From assembly GCF_032854445.1 (NCBI RefSeq), contig NW_027018448.1, positions 1 to 25,560 of the forward strand: a stretch of DNA of 25,560 nucleotides, read 5' to 3'. Every line of letters starts with the position of its first letter. Position 1 is the first letter of the stretch. Source of the stretch: Liolophura sinensis. Taxonomy: Eukaryota; Mollusca; Polyplacophora; Chitonida; Chitonidae. The position numbers and the translations under genes were made by a program. The notes below the pieces were generated by a model. That model had not been told where the DNA came from. It did no database searches and saw nothing but the letters and a program-made list of their open reading frames with translations. Below, piece after piece: positions 1 through 8,280 of this stretch.

Positions 1-43
1 AGAAATCGAATGTGCAAACCGCGTTGCTCTCCGACCAATACTT
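1..43 (+). repeat. Tail of the unit preceding M0
   Basis: These bases match the last part of the unit, from AGAAATCGAA to the poly-T before the anchor. One G is missing in the normally GGTGCAAACC stretch, so even this fragment shows a one-base deletion. Confidence 0.9.
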
Positions 44-592
44 TTTGCTGTAGCCACAATTGAATCATCATTTATGTCAAAATCACGTGCCCAGCAACGG
101 CTCTTACTCCATGGAAACCAAGGAAATTTGCAATTTTTCAACAGCTGGAGATGCCTGACCCAATTGCGCATCTTTTGGCACCTTATTGATGTGGGTCAGT
201 GTTCAATTGTACTTTTTACAGCAGACTGTATCAAGTACCTTGTGTTTTTATATAAAAATGGTGTGGTTTTTCTACATGTAGATAAAGACATTGAGTTTAT
301 CTTCGACTTAGAAGTAAGACATTTGCTGGGTGAGTTAAATGGGCTTGGCCCAAAGATTTGACATCTTCTGGGCTACCGAAGGGCACATAACTTATAATCA
401 AAAGTTGAATATAGTAATGACCAGTCGCGATTGTACATAGTACATGTAGCCGATTTCAATTAGCAAAAGGACCAGGCAAAAATCCAAAAAGTGGAAAAAA
501 TGTTTCCAATGCTGCTGGTAAGAGGCTAATCCGACGTATTTTGTGACGAGAAATCGAATGGTGCAAACCGCGTTGCTCTCCGACCAATACTT
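44..592 (+). repeat. Satellite unit M0 (549 bp)
   Basis: Code GGT-CG-ATT-H1. One G of the anchor reads T (46). One T is missing in the TATA-adjacent T run, and single-base gains occur at AAAAAGTGG and TGTTTCC. The T-run loss opens a longer chance frame in this copy. Confidence 0.97.
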
Positions 593-1140
593 TTGGCTGT
601 AGCCACAATTGAATCATCATTTATGTCAAAATCACGTGCCCAGCAACGGCTCTTACTCCATGGAAACCAAGGAAATTTTGCAATTTTTTCAACAGCTGGA
701 GATGCCTGACCCAATTGCGCATCTTTTGGCACCTTATTGATGTGGGTCAGTGTTCAATTGTACTTTTTACAGCAGACTGTATCAAGTACCTTGTGGTTTT
801 ATATAAAAATGGTGTGGTTTTTCTACATGTAGATAAAGAGATTAAGTTTATCTTCGACTTAGAAGTAAGACATTTGCTGGGTGAGTTAAATGGGCTTGGC
901 CCAAAGATTTGACATCTTCTGGCTACCGAAGGGCACATAACTTATAATCAAAAGTTGAATATAGTAATGACCAGTCGCGATTGTACATAGTACATGTAGC
1001 CGATTTCAATTAGCAAAAAAAAACAGGCAAAAATCCAAAAGTGGAAAAATGTTCCAATGCTGCTGGTAAGAGGCTAATCCGACGTATTTTGTGACGAGAA
1101 ATCGAATGGTGCAAACCGCGTTGCTCTCCGACCAATACTT
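593..1140 (+). repeat. Satellite unit M1 (548 bp)
   Basis: Code GGG-GA-ATT-H1. Six one-base indels cancel out: two extra T around s1, one T lost before the TATA box, one G lost in CTTCTGGCTACC, one A gained and one A lost near the end. At about 1013-1024 the usual AAAAGGACCAGG reads as a run of A followed by CAGG, unique in the window. Confidence 0.96.
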
Positions 1141-1691
1141 TTGGCTGTAGCCACAATTGAATCATCATTTATGTCAAAATCACGTGCCCAGCAAACGGCT
1201 CTTACTCCATGGAAACCAAGGAAATTTCCAATTTTTCAACACCTGGAGATGCCTGACCCAATTGCGCATCTTTTGGCACCTTATTGATGTGGGTCAGTGT
1301 TCAATTGTACTTTTTACAGCAGACTGTATCAAGTACCTTGTGTTTTTTATATAAAAATGGTGTGGTTTTTCTACATGTAGATAAAGACATTGAGTTTATC
1401 TTCGACTTAGAAGTAAGACATTTGCTGGGTGAGTTAAATGGGCTTGGCCAAAGATTTTGACATCTTCTGGGCTACCGAAGGGCACATAACTTATAATCAA
1501 AAGTTGAATATAGTAATGACCAGTCGCGATTGTACATAGTACATGTAGCCGATTTCAATTAGCAAAAGGACCAGGCAAAAATCCAAAAGTGGAAAAAAAT
1601 GTTCCAATGCTGCTGGTAAGAGGCTAATCCGACGTATTTTGTGACGAGAAATCGAATGGTGCAAACCGCGTTGCTCTCCGACCAATACTTT
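1141..1691 (+). repeat. Satellite unit M2 (551 bp)
   Basis: Code CCT-CG-ATT-H1, the only copy with C at both s1 and s2. Indels: extra A in CAGCAAACGG, GGCCAAAGATTTTG (one C lost, one T gained), an extra A before TGTTCC, and an extra T before the next anchor. Confidence 0.96.
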
Positions 1692-2240
1692 TTGGCTGTA
1701 GCCACAATTGGAATCATCATTTATGTCAAAATCACGTGCCCAGCAACGGCTCTTACTCCATGGAAACCAAGGAAATTTGCAATTTTTCAACAGCTGGAGA
1801 TGCCTGACCCAATTGCGCATCTTTTGGCACCTTATTGATGTGGGTCAGTGTTCAATTGTACTTTTGTACAGCAGACTGTATCAAGTACCTTGTGTTTTTT
1901 ATATAAAAATGGTGTGGTTTTTCTACATGTAGATAAAGACATTGAGTTTATCTTCGACTTAGAAGTAAGACATTTGCTGGGTGAGTTAAAATGGGCTTGG
2001 CCCAAAGATTTGACGTCTTCTGGGCTACCGAAGGGCACATAACTTATAATCAAAAGTTGAATATAGTAATGACCAGTCGCGATTGTACATAGTACATGTA
2101 GCCGATTTCAATTAGCAAAAGGACCAGGCAAAATCCAAAAGTGGAAAACTGTTCCAATGCTGCTGGTAAGAGGCTAATCCGACGTATTTTGTGACGAGAA
2201 ATCGAATGGTGCAAACCGCGTTGCTCTCCGACCAATACTT
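1692..2240 (+). repeat. Satellite unit M3 (549 bp)
   Basis: Code GGT-CG-GTT-H1. It has C at 2149 (AAACTGTTCC), a change shared only with M6. Indels: extra G in CAATTGGAATC, an altered T run (TTTTGTACAG) inside the nested hairpin, an extra A in GTTAAAATGG, and A losses at GGCAAAATCC and in the A run of s8. Confidence 0.96.
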
Positions 2241-2790
2241 TTGGCTGTAGCCACAATTGAATCATCATTTATGTCAAAATCACGTGCCCAGCAACGGCTC
2301 TTACTCCATGGAAACCAAGGAAATTGCAATTTTTCAACATCCTGGAGATGCCTGACCCAATTGCGCATCTTTTGGCACCTTATTGATGTGGGTCAGTGTT
2401 CAATTGTACTTTTTACAGCAGACTGTATCAAGTACCTTGTGGTTTTTATATAAAAATGGTGTGGTTTTTCTACATGTAGATAAAGAGATTAAGTTTATCT
2501 TCGACTTAGAAGTAAGACATTTGCTGGGTGAGTTAAATGGGCTTGGCCCAAAGATTTGACATCTTCTGGGCTTACCGAAGGGCACATAACTTATAATCAA
2601 AAGTTGAATATAGTAATGACCAGTCGCGATTGTACATAGTACATGTAGCCGATTTCAATTAGCAAAAGGACCAGGCAAAAATCCAAAAGTGGAAAAAAAT
2701 GTTCCAATGCTGCTGGTAAGAGGCTAATCCGACGTATTTTGTGACGAGAAATCGAATGGTGCAAACCGCGTTGCTCTCCGACCAATACTT
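2241..2790 (+). repeat. Satellite unit M4 (550 bp)
   Basis: Code GCG-GA-ATT-H1. s2 reads CAACATCCTGG, the C form with an extra T. Other indels: one T lost before s1, an extra T in GGGCTTACC, and an extra A before TGTTCC. Confidence 0.96.
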
Positions 2791-3338
2791 TTGGCTGTAG
2801 CCACAATTGAATCATCATTTATGTCAAAATCACGTGCCCAGCAACGGCTCTTACTCCATGGAAACCAAGGAAATTGCAATTTTTCAACAGCTGGAGATGC
2901 CTGACCCAATTGCGCATCTTTTGGCACCTATTGATGTGGGTCAGTGTTCAATTGTACTTTTTACAGCAGACTGTATCAAGTACCTTGTGGTTTTTATATA
3001 AAAATGGTGTGGTTTTTTCTACATGTAGATAAAGACATTGAGTTATCTTCGACTTAGAAGTAAGACAATTTGCTGGGTGAGTTAAATGGGCTTGGCCCAA
3101 AGATTTGGACGTCTCTGGGCTACCGAAGGGCACATAACTTATAATCAAAAGTTGAATATAGTAATGACCAGTCGCGATTGTACATTAGTACATGTAGCCG
3201 ATTTCAATTAGCAAAGGACCAGGCAAAAATCCCAAAAGTAAAAAAAATGCTCCAATCGTGCTGGTAAGAGGCTAATCCGACGTATTTTGTGACGAGAAAT
3301 CGAATGGTGCAAACCGCGTTGCTCTCCGACCAATACTT
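2791..3338 (+). repeat. Satellite unit M5 (548 bp), s3/s4 recombinant
   Basis: Code GGG-CG-GTT-H2. It combines s3=G with s4=CG, a pairing seen elsewhere only in M21. It is the noisiest copy, with about ten one-base indels that cancel, including TTGGAC, GACAATTTG, TACATTAGTAC and ATCCCAAAAG. Confidence 0.96.
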
Positions 3339-3886
3339 TTGGCTGTAGCCACAATTGAATCATCATTTATGTCAAAATCACGTGCCCAGCAACGGCTCTT
3401 ACTCCATGGAAACCAAGGAAATTTGCAATTTTTCAACAGCTGGAGATGCCTGACCCAATTGCGCATCTTTTGGCACCTATTGATGGGGTCAGTGTTCAAT
3501 TGTACTTTTTACAGCAGACTGTATCAAGTACCTTGTGTTTTTTATATAAAAATGGTGTGGTTTTTCTACATGTAGATAAAGACATTGAGTTTATCTTCGA
3601 CTTAGAAGTAAGACATTTGCTGGGTGAGTTAAATGGGCTTGGCCCAAAGATTTGACGTCTTCTGGGCTACCGAAGGGCACATAACTTATAATCAAAAGTT
3701 GAATATAGTAATGACCAGTCGCGATTGTACATAGTACATGTAGCCGATTTCAATTAGCAAAAGGACCAGGCAAAAATCCAAAAGTGGAAAAACTGTTCCC
3801 AATGCTGCTGGTAAGAGGCTAATCCGACGTATTTTGTGACGAGAAATCGAATGGTGCAAACCGCGTTGCTCTCCCGACCAATACTT
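3339..3886 (+). repeat. Satellite unit M6 (548 bp)
   Basis: Code GGT-CG-GTT-H1. It carries C at 3793 (AACTGTTCC), shared with M3. Indels: CACCTATTG (one T lost), GATGGGGTC (T lost), TTCCCAATG and CTCCCGACC (one C gained each). Confidence 0.96.
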
Positions 3887-4447
3887 TTGGCTGTAGCCAC
3901 AATTGAATCATCATTTATGTCAAAATCACGTGCCCAGCAACGGCTCTTACTCCATGGAAACCAAGGAAATTTGCAATTTTTCAACACCTGGAGATGCCTG
4001 ACCCAATTGCGCATCTTTTGGCACCTTATTGATGTGGGTCAGTGTTCAATTGTACTTTTTACAGCAGACTGTATCAAGTACCTTGTGGTTTTTATATAAA
4101 AATGGTGTGGTTTTTCTACATGTAGATAAAGAGATTAAGTTTATCTTCGACTTAGAAGTAAGACTTTGCTGGGTGAGTTAAATGGGCTTGGCCCAAAGAT
4201 TTGACATATCTTCTCTTCTGGGCTACCGAAGGGCACATAACTTATAATCAAAAGTTGAATATAGTAATGACCAGTCGCGATTGTACATAGTACATGTAGC
4301 CGATTTTCGATTTCAATTAGCAAAAGGACCAGGCAAAAATCCAAAAGTGGAAAAAATGTTCCAATGCTGCTGGTAAGAGGCTAATCCGACGTATTTTGTG
4401 ACGAGAAATCGAATGGTGCAAACCGCGTTGCTCTCCGACCAATACTT
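3887..4447 (+). repeat. Satellite unit M7 (561 bp, two 7-bp insertions)
   Basis: Code GCG-GA-ATT-H1. It is the longest unit. A partial duplication makes GACATATCTTCTCTTC near 4204-4219, and a second makes CGATTTTCGATTTC near 4302-4315; each adds 7 bases and repeats adjacent sequence. One A is lost in GTAAGACTTTG. Confidence 0.96.
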
Positions 4448-4994
4448 TTGGCTGTAGCCACAATTGAATCATCATTTATGTCAAAATCACGTGCCCAGCA
4501 ACGGCTCTTACTCCATGGAAACCAAGGAAATTTGCAATTTTTCAACACCTGGAGATGCCTGACCCAATTGCGCATCTTTTGGCACCTTATTGATGTGGTC
4601 AGTGTTCAATTGTACTTTTTACAGCAGACTGTATCAAGTACCTTGTGGTTTTTATATAAAAATGGTGTGGTTTTTCTACATGTAGATAAAGAGATTAAGT
4701 TTATCTTCGACTTAGAAGTAAGACATTTGCTGGGTGAGTTAAATGGGCTTGGCCCAAAGATTTGACATCTTCTGGGCTACCGAAGGGCACATAACTTATA
4801 ATCAAAAGTTGAATATAGTAATGACCAGTCGCGATGGTACATAGTACATGTAGCCGATTTCAATTAGCAAAAGGACCAGGCAAAAATCCAAAAGTAAAAA
4901 AAATGCTCCAATCGTGCTGGTAAGAGGCTAATCCGACGTATTTTGTGACGAGAAATCGAATGGTGCAAACCGCGTTGCTCTCCGACCAATACTT
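4448..4994 (+). repeat. Satellite unit M8 (547 bp)
   Basis: Code GCG-GA-AGT-H2. The only indel is one G lost in GATGTGGTCAG. First copy with G at s6 (GCGATGGTAC). Confidence 0.97.
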
Positions 4995-5543
4995 TTGGCT
5001 GTAGCCACAATTGAATCATCATTTATGTCAAAATCACGTGCCCAGCAACGGCTCTTACTCCATGGAAACCAAGGAAATTTGCAATTTTTCAACAGCTGGA
5101 GATGCCTGACCCAATTGCGCATCTTTTGGCACCTTATTGATGTGGGTCAGTGTTCAATTGTACTTTTTACAGCAGACTGTATCAAGTACCTTGTGGTTTT
5201 TTATATAAAAATGGTGTGGTTTTTCTACATGTAGATAAAGAGATTAAGTTTATCTTCGACTTAGAAGTAAGACATTTGCTGGGTGAGTTAAATGGGCTTG
5301 GCCCAAAGATTTGACATCTTCTGGGCTACCGAAGGGCACATAACTTATAATCAAAAGTTGAATTAGTAATGACCAGTCGCGATTGTACATAGTACATGTA
5401 GCCGATTTCAATTAGCAAAAGGAACAGGCAAAAATCCAAAAGTGGAAAAAAATGTTCCAATGCTGCTGGTAAGAGGCTAATCCGACGTATTTTGTGACGA
5501 GAAATCGAATGGTGCAAACCGCGTTGCTCTCCGACCAATACTT
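4995..5543 (+). repeat. Satellite unit M9 (549 bp)
   Basis: Code GGG-GA-ATT-H1. Private change GGAACAGG for GGACCAGG near 5423. Indels: one extra T in the TATA-adjacent run, GAATTAGTAATG (one base lost), and one extra A before TGTTCC. Confidence 0.97.
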
Positions 5544-6090
5544 TTGGCTGTAGCCACAATTGAATCATCATTTATGTCAAAATCACGTGCCCAGCAACGG
5601 CTCTTACTCCATGGAAACCAAGGAAATTTCCAATTTTTCAACAGCTGGAGATGCCTGACCCAATTGCGCATCTTTTGGCACCTTATTGATGTGGGTCAGT
5701 GTTCAATTGTACTTTTTACAGCAGACTGTATCAAGTACCTTGTGGTTTTTATATAAAAATGGTGTGGTTTTCTACATGTAGATAAAGAGATTAAGTTTAT
5801 CTTCGACTTAGAAGTAAGACATTTGCTGGGTGAGTTAATGGGCTTGGCCCAAAGATTTGACATCTTCTGGGCTACCGAAGGGCACATAACTTATAATCAA
5901 AAGTTGAATATAGTAATGACCAGTCGCGATTGTACATAGTACATGTAGCCGATTTCAATTAGCAAAAGGACCAGGCAAAAAATCCAAAAGTGGAAAAAAT
6001 GTTCCAATGCTGCTGGTAAGAGGCTAATCCGACGTATTTTGTGACGAGAAATCGAATGGTGCCAAACCGCGTTGCTCTCCGACAATACTT
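5544..6090 (+). repeat. Satellite unit M10 (547 bp)
   Basis: Code CGG-GA-ATT-H1. Indels: GGTTTTCTAC (T lost), GTTAATGGG (A lost), an extra A in the AAAATCC run, GGTGCCAAACC (C gained), and CCGACAATAC (C lost). Confidence 0.97.
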
Positions 6091-6637
6091 TTGGCTGTAG
6101 CCACAATTGAATCATCATTTATGTCAAAATCACGTGCCCAGCAACGGCTCTACTCCATGGAAACCAAGGAAATTTGCAATTTTTCAACAGCTGGAGATGC
6201 CTGACCCAATTGCGCATCTTTTGGCACCTTATTGATGTGGGTCAGTGTTCAATTGTACTTTTTACAGCAGACTGTATCAAGTACCTTGTGTTTTTATATA
6301 AAAATGGTGTGGTTTTTCTACATGTAGAATAAAGACATTGAGTTTATCTTCGACTTAGAAGTAAGACATTTGCTGGTGAGTTAAATGGGCTTGGCCCAAA
6401 GATTTGACGTCTTCTGGGCTACCGAAGGGCACATAACTTATAATCAAAAGTTGAATATAGTAATGACCAGTCGCGATTGTACATAGTACATGTAGCCGAT
6501 TTCAATTAGCAAAAGGACCAGGCAAAAATCCCAAAAGTAAAAAAAATGCTCCAATCGTGCTGGTAAGAGGCTAATCCGACGTATTTTGTGACGAGAAATC
6601 GAATGGTGCAAACCGCGTTGCTCTCCGACCAATACTT
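6091..6637 (+). repeat. Satellite unit M11 (547 bp)
   Basis: Code GGT-CG-GTT-H2. Indels: GGCTCTACTCC, one T lost before the TATA box, GTAGAATAAAG (A gained inside the AGATAAA hairpin, creating AATAAA), TTGCTGGTGAG, and ATCCCAAAAG. Confidence 0.97.
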
Positions 6638-7184
6638 TTGGCTGTAGCCACATTGAATCATCATTTATGTCAAAATCACGTGCCCAGCAACGGCTCTTAC
6701 TCCATGGAAACCAAGGAAATTTCCAATTTTTCAACAGCTGGAGATGCCTGACCCTATTGCGCATCTTTTGGCACCTTATTGATGTGGGTCAGTGTTCAAT
6801 TGTACTTTTTACAGCAGACTGTATCAAGTACCTTGTGGTTTTTATATAAAAATGGTGTGGTTTTTCTACATGTAGATAAAGAGATTAAGTTTATCTTCGA
6901 CTTAGAAGTAAGACATTTGCTGGGTGAGTTAAATGGGCTTGGCCCAAAGATTTGACATCTTCTGGGCTACCGAAGGGCACATAACTTATAATCAAAAGTT
7001 GAATATAGTAATGACCAGTCGCGATTGTACATAGTACATGTAGCCGATTTCAATTAGCAAAAGGACCAGGCAAAAATCCAAAAGTGGAAAAAATGTTCCA
7101 ATGCTGCTGGTAAGAGGCTAATCCGACGTATTTTGTGACGAGAAATCGAATGGTGCAAACCGCGTTGCTCTCCGACCAATACTT
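6638..7184 (+). repeat. Satellite unit M12 (547 bp)
   Basis: Code CGG-GA-ATT-H1. One A is lost in CCACATTG, which removes the first CAATTG. Private CCCTATTGCG replaces the second CAATTG. It is the last unit of the indel-rich left flank. Confidence 0.97.
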
Positions 7185-7185
7185 T

Positions 7186-7197
7186 TGGCTGTAGCCA
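7186..7197. repeat. Inverted repeat TGGCT-GT-AGCCA at unit start
   Basis: A perfect 5-bp inverted repeat with a 2-base centre, present in nearly every unit. The centre is too short for an ordinary RNA hairpin, so it is better viewed as a near-palindrome in DNA. Confidence 0.8.
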
Positions 7198-7224
7198 CAA
7201 TTGAATCATCATTTATGTCAAAAT

Positions 7225-7230
7225 CACGTG
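7225..7230. promoter_or_regulatory. CACGTG hexamer (E-box-like)
   Basis: CACGTG is the core bound by many bHLH factors in eukaryotes. It occurs once per unit and is broken only in M32 (17640). A single hexamer is weak evidence for a bound factor; the regular 548-bp spacing is the only notable point. Confidence 0.3.
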
Positions 7231-7264
7231 CCCAGCAACGGCTCTTACTCCATGGAAACCAAGG

Positions 7265-7277
7265 AAATTTCCAATTT
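7265..7277. repeat. AT-rich inverted repeat AAATT-NNN-AATTT with variable centre
   Basis: The arms are constant while the 3-base centre holds diagnostic site s1: TGC in most units, TCC in nine, TGA in three. The TGA form extends the match to AAATTT-G-AAATTT. Confidence 0.75.
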
Positions 7278-7285
7278 TTCAACAG
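7272..7285 (+). other. Splice-acceptor-like site TTTTTCAACAG
   Basis: A pyrimidine-rich run ending in CAG at 7285, with the AG intact in s2=G units. In ten units (M2, M4, M7, M8, M21, M24, M28, M32, M37, M43) s2=C changes CAGCTGG to CACCTGG and removes the AG. It matches the consensus only; no transcript evidence is available. Confidence 0.2.
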
Positions 7286-7349
7286 CTGGAGATGCCTGAC
7301 CCAATTGCGCATCTTTTGGCACCTTATTGATGTGGGTCAGTGTTCAATT

Positions 7350-7379
7350 GTACTTTTTACAGCAGACTGTATCAAGTAC
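7350..7379 (+). repeat. Nested hairpin, GTACTT...AAGTAC with inner TACAG/CTGTA
   Basis: Outer arms GTACTT (7350-7355) and AAGTAC (7374-7379) enclose inner arms TACAG and CTGTA (7358-7362, 7367-7371) around a CAGA tetraloop, with a 2 x 2 internal loop between. A further CAA/TTG pairing (7345-7347 and 7381-7383) could extend it to 39 nt. It is the longest inverted structure I find in the unit. Rare copies disturb it: M26 and M41 (T to A), M42 (T to A) and M3 (altered T run). A role in RNA or as a cruciform is inference. Confidence 0.7.
7351..7362 (+). other. Splice-acceptor-like site TACTTTTTACAG
   Basis: A good 3' splice-site consensus ending at 7362, with a possible branch-site CTTAT about 36 bases upstream (A at 7326). 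It overlaps the left arm of the nested hairpin. With the donor at 7657/7658 it would define a 295-base exon and a 253-base intron to the next unit's site at 7910. Confidence 0.2.
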
Positions 7380-7390
7380 CTTGTGTTTTT

Positions 7391-7398
7391 TATATAAA
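7391..7398 (+). promoter_or_regulatory. TATA-box-like TATATAAA
   Basis: A perfect match to the eukaryotic TATA consensus TATAWAAR, preceded by a T run and present in every unit except M25, M33 and M40, where it reads TATTTAAA. If used, initiation would fall about 25-30 bases downstream, near the AGATAAA hairpin. There is no other promoter evidence, and AT-rich sequence makes chance matches easy. Confidence 0.25.
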
Positions 7399-7413
7399 AA
7401 TGGTGTGGTTTTT

Positions 7414-7423
7414 CTACATGTAG
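7414..7423. repeat. Perfect palindrome CTACATGTAG
   Basis: A 10-bp perfect palindrome. Nine of its bases (TACATGTAG) recur at 7583-7591, 168 bp downstream in the same unit, so each unit has two TACATGTAG sites. Confidence 0.85.
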
Positions 7424-7444
7424 ATAAAGACATTGAGTTTATCT
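7422..7444 (+). repeat. Hairpin AGATAAA / TTTATCT with diagnostic loop
   Basis: Seven-bp arms (7422-7428, 7438-7444) flank a 9-base loop. Both bases of diagnostic site s4 lie in the loop: GACATTGAG in one class, GAGATTAAG in the other. The arms are the same in both classes. M11 has an extra A in the left arm. Confidence 0.75.
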
Positions 7445-7481
7445 TCGACTTAGAAGTAAGACATTTGCTGGGTGAGTTAAA

Positions 7482-7494
7482 TGGGCTTGGCCCA
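7482..7494 (+). repeat. Hairpin TGGGC-TTG-GCCCA
   Basis: A GC-rich 5-bp stem with a 3-base loop. It is constant across the array apart from a G to A at 12970 in M23 and one-base losses in M2 and M43. Confidence 0.75.
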
Positions 7495-7530
7495 AAGATT
7501 TGACGTCTTCTGGGCTACCGAAGGGCACAT

Positions 7531-7548
7531 AACTTATAATCAAAAGTT
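7531..7548 (+). repeat. Inverted repeat AACTT-N8-AAGTT
   Basis: Five-bp arms with an AT-rich 8-base loop, a weak stem. Listed because it recurs at the same offset in nearly all units (M40 loses an A). Confidence 0.55.
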
Positions 7549-7582
7549 GAATATAGTAATGACCAGTCGCGATTGTACATAG

Positions 7583-7591
7583 TACATGTAG
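7583..7591. repeat. Second TACATGTAG site of the unit
   Basis: Direct 9-bp repeat of part of the palindrome at 7414-7423. It sits in GTACATAGTACATGTAG, which also contains GTAC twice. Confidence 0.8.
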
Positions 7592-7633
7592 CCGATTTCA
7601 ATTAGCAAAAGGACCAGGCAAAAATCCAAAAGT

Positions 7634-7652
7634 AAAAAAAATGCTCCAATCG
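7634..7652 (+). repeat. Five-base haplotype block s8 (H2 in this unit)
   Basis: H1 reads AGTGG then AATGTTCC then AATGCTG. H2 reads AGTAA then AATGCTCC then AATCGTG. The five differences (offsets 450, 451, 460, 467, 468) always travel together: 30 units have H1 and 16 have H2, with no intermediate. Private H1 changes occur in M3, M6 and M17. Confidence 0.85.
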
Positions 7653-7654
7653 TG

Positions 7655-7663
7655 CTGGTAAGA
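7655..7663 (+). other. Splice-donor-like site CTG|GTAAGA
   Basis: It matches the eukaryotic 5' splice consensus at all intron positions +1 to +5. It is present in essentially every unit except M26 and M41, where GTAAGA becomes GTAAAA. Only transcript data could show whether it is used. Confidence 0.2.
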
Positions 7664-7732
7664 GGCTAATCCGACGTATTTTGTGACGAGAAATCGAATG
7701 GTGCAAACCGCGTTGCTCTCCGACCAATACTT

Positions 7733-8280
7733 TTGGCTGTAGCCACAATTGAATCATCATTTATGTCAAAATCACGTGCCCAGCAACGGCTCTTACTCCA
7801 TGGAAACCAAGGAAATTTGCAATTTTTCAACAGCTGGAGATGCCTGACCCAATTGCGCATCTTTTGGCACCTTATTGATGTGGGTCAGTGTTCAATTGTA
7901 CTTTTTACAGCAGACTGTATCAAGTACCTTGTGTTTTTTATATAAAAATGGTGTGGTTTTTCTACATGTAGATAAAGACATTGAGTTTATCTTCGACTTA
8001 GAAGTAAGACATTTGCTGGGTGAGTTAAATGGGCTTGGCCCAAAGATTTGACATCTTCTGGGCTACCGAAGGGCACATAACTTATAATCAAAAGTTGAAT
8101 ATAGTAATGACCAGTCGCGATTGTACATAGTACATGTAGCCGATTTCAATTAGCAAAAGGACCAGGCAAAAATCCAAAAGTGGAAAAAATGTTCCAATGC
8201 TGCTGGTAAGAGGCTAATCCGACGTATTTTGTGACGAGAAATCGAATGGTGCAAACCGCGTTGCTCTCCGACCAATACTT
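7733..8280 (+). repeat. Satellite unit M14 (548 bp), majority-type copy
   Basis: Code GGT-CG-ATT-H1. I see no private change, so this copy serves as a practical consensus for the T/CG, H1 class. Confidence 0.98.

Larger units (their letters stand above)
1692..2790 (+). repeat. Two-unit block, copy 1 (M3-M4)
   Basis: M3-M4 and M6-M7 share the code pair GGT-CG-GTT-H1 then GCG-GA-ATT-H1, and the rare C before TGTTCC (2149 and 3793) that no other unit has. The offset is 1,647 bp, three units. The indels of the two copies differ. Confidence 0.7.
3339..4447 (+). repeat. Two-unit block, copy 2 (M6-M7)
   Basis: Partner of M3-M4. Its second unit alone carries the two 7-base insertions, so those arose, or were introduced as errors, after the duplication. 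Confidence 0.7.
7198..7350. repeat. Three CAATTG palindromes per unit
   Basis: CAATTG occurs at 7198-7203, 7302-7307 and 7345-7350 in the reference unit, and at equivalent places in almost all others (M12 loses two). Random expectation for one hexamer in 548 bp is about 0.13. The third site abuts the nested hairpin. Confidence 0.85.
7185..7732 (+). repeat. Satellite unit M13 (548 bp), reference copy
   Basis: Code CGT-CG-GTT-H2. First of 19 consecutive units of exactly 548 bp. No indel against the consensus. The internal elements listed separately (hairpins, TATA box, splice-like sites, palindromes) use coordinates in this copy. Confidence 0.98.

Noticed and set aside
6320-6332. AATAAA polyadenylation signal in M11
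   Set aside because: It is created by a one-base A gain in the noisy left flank and is absent from the other units on this strand.
7118-7312. A recurring minus-strand frame of 64 residues crossing the unit border
   Set aside because: It recurs only because the repeat does. Class differences change residues (for example L/V and C/W/F), it is interrupted by one-base indels in the flanks, and it resembles no family I recognise.
7185-7397. A recurring plus-strand frame of 70 residues per unit (105 where a T run is shorter), suggesting a tandem gene family
   Set aside because: It starts at TTG. Every class difference within it changes an amino acid (L/F, Q/K, S/T, F/V, D/E, E/K), its length depends on a T-run length, and I recognise no domain. 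There is no sign of purifying selection.
7482-7494. Helitron-type 3' end hairpin (TGGGC-TTG-GCCCA)
   Set aside because: No CTRR end follows at the right distance, and there is no matching TC start at a unit border, so a transposon origin is not supported.
7338-7578. Internal subrepeat: CAGTGTTCAATTGTAC and CAGTCGCGATTGTAC, 226 bp apart
   Set aside because: The likeness is short and does not extend into the flanks, so it does not support an ancestral smaller unit.
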